In this document: positions 61,070 to 64,000 of the stretch, piece by piece
Layout of the letters: the number at the start of each line of letters is the position of its first letter
How positions within the stretch are numbered: position 1 is the first letter of the stretch
Assembly (NCBI RefSeq): GCF_027604915.1
Contig: NZ_JAJAQC010000007.1
Location: forward strand, 1-64,000
DNA from: Streptomonospora mangrovi
Lineage (GTDB): Bacteria; Actinomycetota; Actinomycetes; Streptosporangiales; Streptosporangiaceae
Direction of reading: 5' to 3'
DNA length: 64,000 nucleotides
Program-made: the position numbers and the translations under genes
Notes under the pieces: generated by a model
Told to the model about the DNA's origin: nothing
The model's database searches: none
The model's input: only the letters and a program-made list of their open reading frames with translations

Positions 61070-61140
61070 GACATGTTAAGCACGAAGCGGTACCGGACGT
61101 CGTTGCGATCCAGGCGGGCGTTGACCGCGTTCACCCGGGC
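61070..61140 (-). pseudogene. Remnant of an alcohol dehydrogenase C-terminus
   Basis: Read on the minus strand, this stretch encodes NAVNARLDRNDVRYRFVLNM, which parallels the end of the intact dehydrogenase at 61188 ([20 protein letters not shown]). No start, upstream domain or stop in the right place is present. It is best read as the tail of a deleted or duplicated paralogous copy. Confidence 0.65.
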
Positions 61141-61187
61141 CGACGGCACCAGGGCGCCCCCGGCGCGGGCCGTGCCCGGCCCCGGGC

Positions 61188-62228
61188 TCAGGCCAGCGTT
61201 GCGGTGTCGATGACGAACCGGTAGCGGACGTCGGAGGCCAGCACGCGCTCGTACGCCTCGTTGATCCGGTCGGCGGAGACCACCTCGACGTCCGCGCCGA
61301 TACCGTGCTCGGCGCAGAAGTCGAGCATCTCCTGGGTCAGGGCGATACCGCCGATCATCGACCCGGTCAGCACCCGCCGCGAGCCGACGAGCAGGAACCC
61401 GTCGAAGGTCAGCGGACCGGGAGCCACGCCCACGTTGACCATGGCGCCGTCCACGGCCAGCAGGCCCAGGTAGGCGTTGACGTCGATGTCGGCGCTGACG
61501 GTGTTGACGATCAGGTCGAACCGTCCGGCCAGCCTGGTGAAGGTCTCGGGGTCGGAGGTCGCGTGGTAGTCGTCGGCGCCCAGCCGCAGGCCGTCCTCCC
61601 GCTTCTTCAGCGACTGCGACAGCACCGTGACCTCGGCGCCCAGGGCGTGGGCGATCTTGACCGCCATGTGGCCCAGGCCGCCCAGCCCCACGACCGCGAC
61701 CCTCTTGCCGGGACCGGCGCCCCAGCGGCGCAGCGGGGTGTAAGTGGTGATGCCCGCGCACAGCAGCGGCGCGGCGGCGGCCGGGTCGATGCCCTCGGGC
61801 ACCGACAGGACGTAGTCGGCGTCCACCACCACGTGGGTGGAGTAGCCGCCCTGGGTGGTGGTGCCGTCGCGGTCGGTGCCGGCGTAGGTGGGCACCATGC
61901 CCTCGACGCAGTACTGCTCGTCGCCGTTGCGGCAGTGGACGCACTGCCCGCAGGAGTTGACCATGCACCCCACGCCGACGCGGTCGCCGACCGCGTGCCG
62001 GGTGACCTCGGCGCCGACCTCGGCGACCACGCCCACGATCTCGTGGCCCGGGACCACGGGGAAGGGCTGGGGCCCCCAGTCGCCGTTGACGGTGTGGATG
62101 TCGGAGTGGCAGATGCCGGCGTGGGTGATCTCGATGAGGACGTCGTTGGGGCCGACGTCGCGCCGCTCGACGACCGTGGGGGCCAGCGGCCGGCCGGCGG
62201 CGGGTGCGGCGTAGGCGGGGACACGCAT
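61188..62228 (-). CDS. Zinc-containing NAD(P)-dependent alcohol dehydrogenase
   Basis: This 346-residue MDR alcohol dehydrogenase of the YahK/AdhA aldehyde-reductase type has [12 protein letters not shown] (zinc Cys, about 38-49), [13 protein letters not shown], the structural zinc cysteines in [15 protein letters not shown], and [20 protein letters not shown] (NAD(P) motif). ATG at 62228 follows AAGGAGCAG. It is divergent from the third MmyB-like regulator. Substrate is probably a broad range of aldehydes. Confidence 0.94.
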   Translation of the reverse strand: MRVPAYAAPAAGRPLAPTVVERRDVGPNDVLIEITHAGICHSDIHTVNGDWGPQPFPVVPGHEIVGVVAEVGAEVTRHAVGDRVGVGCMVNSCGQCVHCRNGDEQYCVEGMVPTYAGTDRDGTTTQGGYSTHVVVDADYVLSVPEGIDPAAAAPLLCAGITTYTPLRRWGAGPGKRVAVVGLGGLGHMAVKIAHALGAEVTVLSQSLKKREDGLRLGADDYHATSDPETFTRLAGRFDLIVNTVSADIDVNAYLGLLAVDGAMVNVGVAPGPLTFDGFLLVGSRRVLTGSMIGGIALTQEMLDFCAEHGIGADVEVVSADRINEAYERVLASDVRYRFVIDTATLA

Positions 62229-62257
62229 GAGGACTGCTCCTTGGGAATAGGGGTCCG

Positions 62258-62276
62258 CTCCCGGGACGTCCGGGAG
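62258..62276. promoter_or_regulatory. Dyad in the dehydrogenase/regulator divergent region
   Basis: CTCCCGG and CCGGGAG with a 5-base centre GACGT lie 30 bases upstream of the dehydrogenase start. It is a candidate operator for the regulator at 62382. Confidence 0.45.
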
Positions 62277-62381
62277 GGCCGCCACCCAGTAAAGGTTCTG
62301 CGGCGAACGGGAGAAAGGCACTGCTGAGGGGTGTACTGGCAGGGCACCCCAGGCGGGCGGCGGGCCGCCTACCGTGGAGGG

Positions 62382-63320
62382 GTGGACCACCGCAGCCAGA
62401 TCCGTGAGTTCCTGACCTCCCGGCGCGCCAGGATCAGCCCGCAGCAGGCCGGCGTGCCCTCCTACGGCACCCGCCGGGTCCCCGGCCTGCGCCGCTCCGA
62501 GGTCGCCCAGCTCGCCGGCGTCAGCGTGGAGTACTACTCCCGGCTGGAGCGCGGCGACCTGTCGGGCGTCTCCGACAGCGTCCTGGACGCCCTCTCCCGC
62601 GCCCTGCGGCTCAACGACGAGGAGCGCACCCACCTGGAGGACCTGGCCCGCGCCGCCGGGCCCCGGCCGCGCCGCCGGCGGCGCGCCCCGCAGCGGCAGG
62701 TGCGGCCCACGGTGCAGCGCATGCTGGAGGCCATGACCGACGCGCCCGCGTTCGTCATGAACGGCCGCGGCGACATCCTGGCCTTCAACGCGCTGGGGCG
62801 CGCCCTGTACGCCCCCATGATCGAGTCGGCCCGGGGCCGGGTGCCCAACCACGCCCGGTTCATCTTCCTCGACGCCCGCTCCCACCACTTCTGGGGCGAC
62901 TGGGAGCGCGCCGCCGACGACACCGTCGCCCTGCTCCAGGCCGAGGCCGGCCGCGACCCCTTCGACACCGCCCTCACCGAACTCGTGGGCGAGCTGTCCA
63001 CCCGCAGCCCCGACTTCCGCACCCGGTGGGCGCGCCACGACGTCCGCCAGCACCACATCGGCGCCAAGCCCTTCCGCCACCCGGTGGTCGGGGAACTGGA
63101 GCTGACCTACGAGTCCCTGGAACTGCCCGCCGACGGCCTCATCCTGGTGGCCTACGGCGCCGAGCCCGGCAGCGGCTCCCAGGACCGGCTGCGCCTGCTG
63201 GCGAGCTGGTCCACCACGCCGGACGGCACCGCGCCCGACCGCGCCGGCGCCCGCCCCGGATCCGGCGAGCCGCCCTCGGCCGCGCCGGAGGCCACCGGCG
63301 GGCCGGGCCGCACCCCCTGA
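62382..63320 (+). CDS. MmyB-like XRE regulator (third of three)
   Basis: This 312-residue protein has an HTH ([40 protein letters not shown]) and MmyB-like domain ([40 protein letters not shown]). Its last 40 residues are Gly/Pro/Ala-rich. GTG at 62382 is preceded by TACCGT six bases away and GGAGGG. It is divergent from the dehydrogenase gene. Confidence 0.9.
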   Translation: MDHRSQIREFLTSRRARISPQQAGVPSYGTRRVPGLRRSEVAQLAGVSVEYYSRLERGDLSGVSDSVLDALSRALRLNDEERTHLEDLARAAGPRPRRRRRAPQRQVRPTVQRMLEAMTDAPAFVMNGRGDILAFNALGRALYAPMIESARGRVPNHARFIFLDARSHHFWGDWERAADDTVALLQAEAGRDPFDTALTELVGELSTRSPDFRTRWARHDVRQHHIGAKPFRHPVVGELELTYESLELPADGLILVAYGAEPGSGSQDRLRLLASWSTTPDGTAPDRAGARPGSGEPPSAAPEATGGPGRTP

Positions 63321-63394
63321 GGGAAGCTCCCAGAGCCGCCCGGGGCGGGCCGTGGAGCGCGCCGCGCGGGGGCGCCCGCACTGTGCGGACCTCC

Positions 63395-63415
63395 CCCGCC
63401 GCCGGAGGCGGCGGG
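63395..63415. terminator. Terminator-like hairpin between convergent genes
   Basis: CCCGCCGCC and GGCGGCGGG form a perfect 9-bp stem over GGA, between the third MmyB-like gene and the minus-strand gene at 63485. Confidence 0.55.
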
Positions 63416-63484
63416 CAGGAGCGGCCCGGGGTGAGCCCGGCGCGCACGGACCGGCGGCACAGCCGGAGGGCCGCGCGGGCGGGG

Positions 63485-64000
63485 CTACAGCACCGCCGGC
63501 AGGAGCACGAGCAGCGCCAGCCAGCCCAGGCAGACCCACGCGGCCGCGCGCAGCGCGCGGTCGTAGGGCGCGGCGGCCGCGATGGCCGCGCGGCGCCGGC
63601 GCAGGGTGTCGGCCGCCTCCCGGTCGATCTCGGCGATCCGGCGGTCGCGCTCGGCGTCCAGGCCGGCCAGGTCGCGGCGCAGCTCGGCCAGCAGCCGCGC
63701 GCCCTCCCGGGGGTCGGCCACGGCGGCGCGCCCGCCGTCGGCCGGCTCCCGCTCGCCGGCCGCGCCGTCCTCAAGGAGGCGCACGCGCACCTCGGCGCCG
63801 TAGACCCGCTCCTCGCAGGCGCGGACGAGCGCCATCCGGCGGCGCAGGTCGTCCTGGCGGACGGCGGCCCGGCGGACCTCGGCGGTGTTCTCGGCGTCGA
63901 ACGCCAGCAGCACGTCGGGGATCTCCTCCCCCCGCTCCCCCACGGAGCGCAGGATGCGCAGCAGCCCGGCGAGGGAGAAGGCGAACAGGGCGAAGACCAG
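63485..64000 (-). CDS. Coiled-coil membrane protein, truncated by the window edge
   Basis: The frame is open from the window end (64000) and stops at 63485, so the start lies outside. Visible parts: an N-terminal hydrophobic helix ([17 protein letters not shown]), a long charged coiled-coil (about 63860-63580, rich in Arg, Glu and Ala) and a C-terminal membrane helix ([19 protein letters not shown]). A GTG inside (63943) opens a shorter 152-residue frame, but the hydrophobic helix ahead of it supports the longer gene. No family is recognised. Confidence 0.6.
   Translation of the reverse strand: MVFALFAFSLAGLLRILRSVGERGEEIPDVLLAFDAENTAEVRRAAVRQDDLRRRMALVRACEERVYGAEVRVRLLEDGAAGEREPADGGRAAVADPREGARLLAELRRDLAGLDAERDRRIAEIDREAADTLRRRRAAIAAAAPYDRALRAAAWVCLGWLALLVLLPAVL

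Overview
The window is a chromosomal stretch of a very GC-rich actinobacterium. GTG starts are common, neighbouring genes often overlap by GTGA or ATGA, and there are XRE/DUF397 pairs, a rifamycin-associated promoter element and WXG100-type secretion genes. A graspetide/aspartimide cassette of the kind described from Thermobifida suggests Nocardiopsaceae (Nocardiopsis, Streptomonospora, Thermobifida and relatives), but no taxonomic marker gene is present to prove it.

Layout. 0.1-2.3 kb: rhamnulokinase, an AT-richer small membrane protein and an orphan DUF397 gene. 2.4-4.1 kb: a rifampicin monooxygenase (rox) preceded by a recognisable rifamycin-associated element. 4.1-4.9 kb: a DUF899 protein. 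5.0-7.5 kb: an ATP-grasp RiPP (graspetide) cassette with an O-methyltransferase, a maturase and a precursor gene whose 5' end is missing, bracketed by two copies of the same terminator. 7.5-9.6 kb: an XRE/DUF397 pair, an anti-sigma-like ATPase and a BldC-like HTH gene between duplicated terminators. 9.7-19 kb: hydrolase, OafA-type acyltransferase, TetR plus acyl-CoA dehydrogenase, FKBP isomerase and mannose-6-phosphate isomerase. 17.6-20.5 kb: a gluconate uptake and phosphorylation module (gntP, gntR, gntK) with two matching operators. 20.5-26.3 kb: IclR, LysR and FCD-GntR regulators and moeA. 26.46-26.74 kb: tRNA-Gly, tRNA-Cys and tRNA-Val, followed by a cupin gene fragment.

27-34.7 kb (minus strand) is a type VII-linked polymorphic toxin locus: a DUF6507 WXG100-like protein, an 886-residue toxin with a predicted nuclease C-terminus, three tandem paralogous putative immunity proteins, a small protein and a DUF6177-like protein. 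34.9-38 kb has an NmrA/SnoaL pair divergent from an MmyB-like regulator, and a flavoprotein.

38.2-56.1 kb is the centrepiece: about 18 genes in two divergent operons that look like a sugar-based natural-product cluster. It encodes a heptose-phosphate set (GmhA-like isomerase, HddA-like kinase, GmhB-like phosphatase), a GalT-like nucleotidylyltransferase, a GalE-like epimerase, glycosyltransferases, two Gfo/Idh dehydrogenases, an StsC-type aminotransferase, a PIG-L deacetylase, a TylF-type O-methyltransferase, a FomD-like DUF402 protein, extra phosphatases, an APH-like kinase and an MFS exporter. No PKS or NRPS is present. The combination suggests an unrecognised heptose-derived aminoglycoside-like or nucleoside-like metabolite. 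The plus-strand operon (43.7-56.1 kb) is almost entirely translationally coupled.

56.2-64 kb: a Vps62/aerolysin-like putative pore-forming protein, then oxidoreductases (SDR, zinc alcohol dehydrogenase) each divergent from an MmyB-like XRE regulator, a TetR gene with a perfect 20-bp inverted operator pair controlling a small membrane protein, and an edge-truncated coiled-coil membrane protein.
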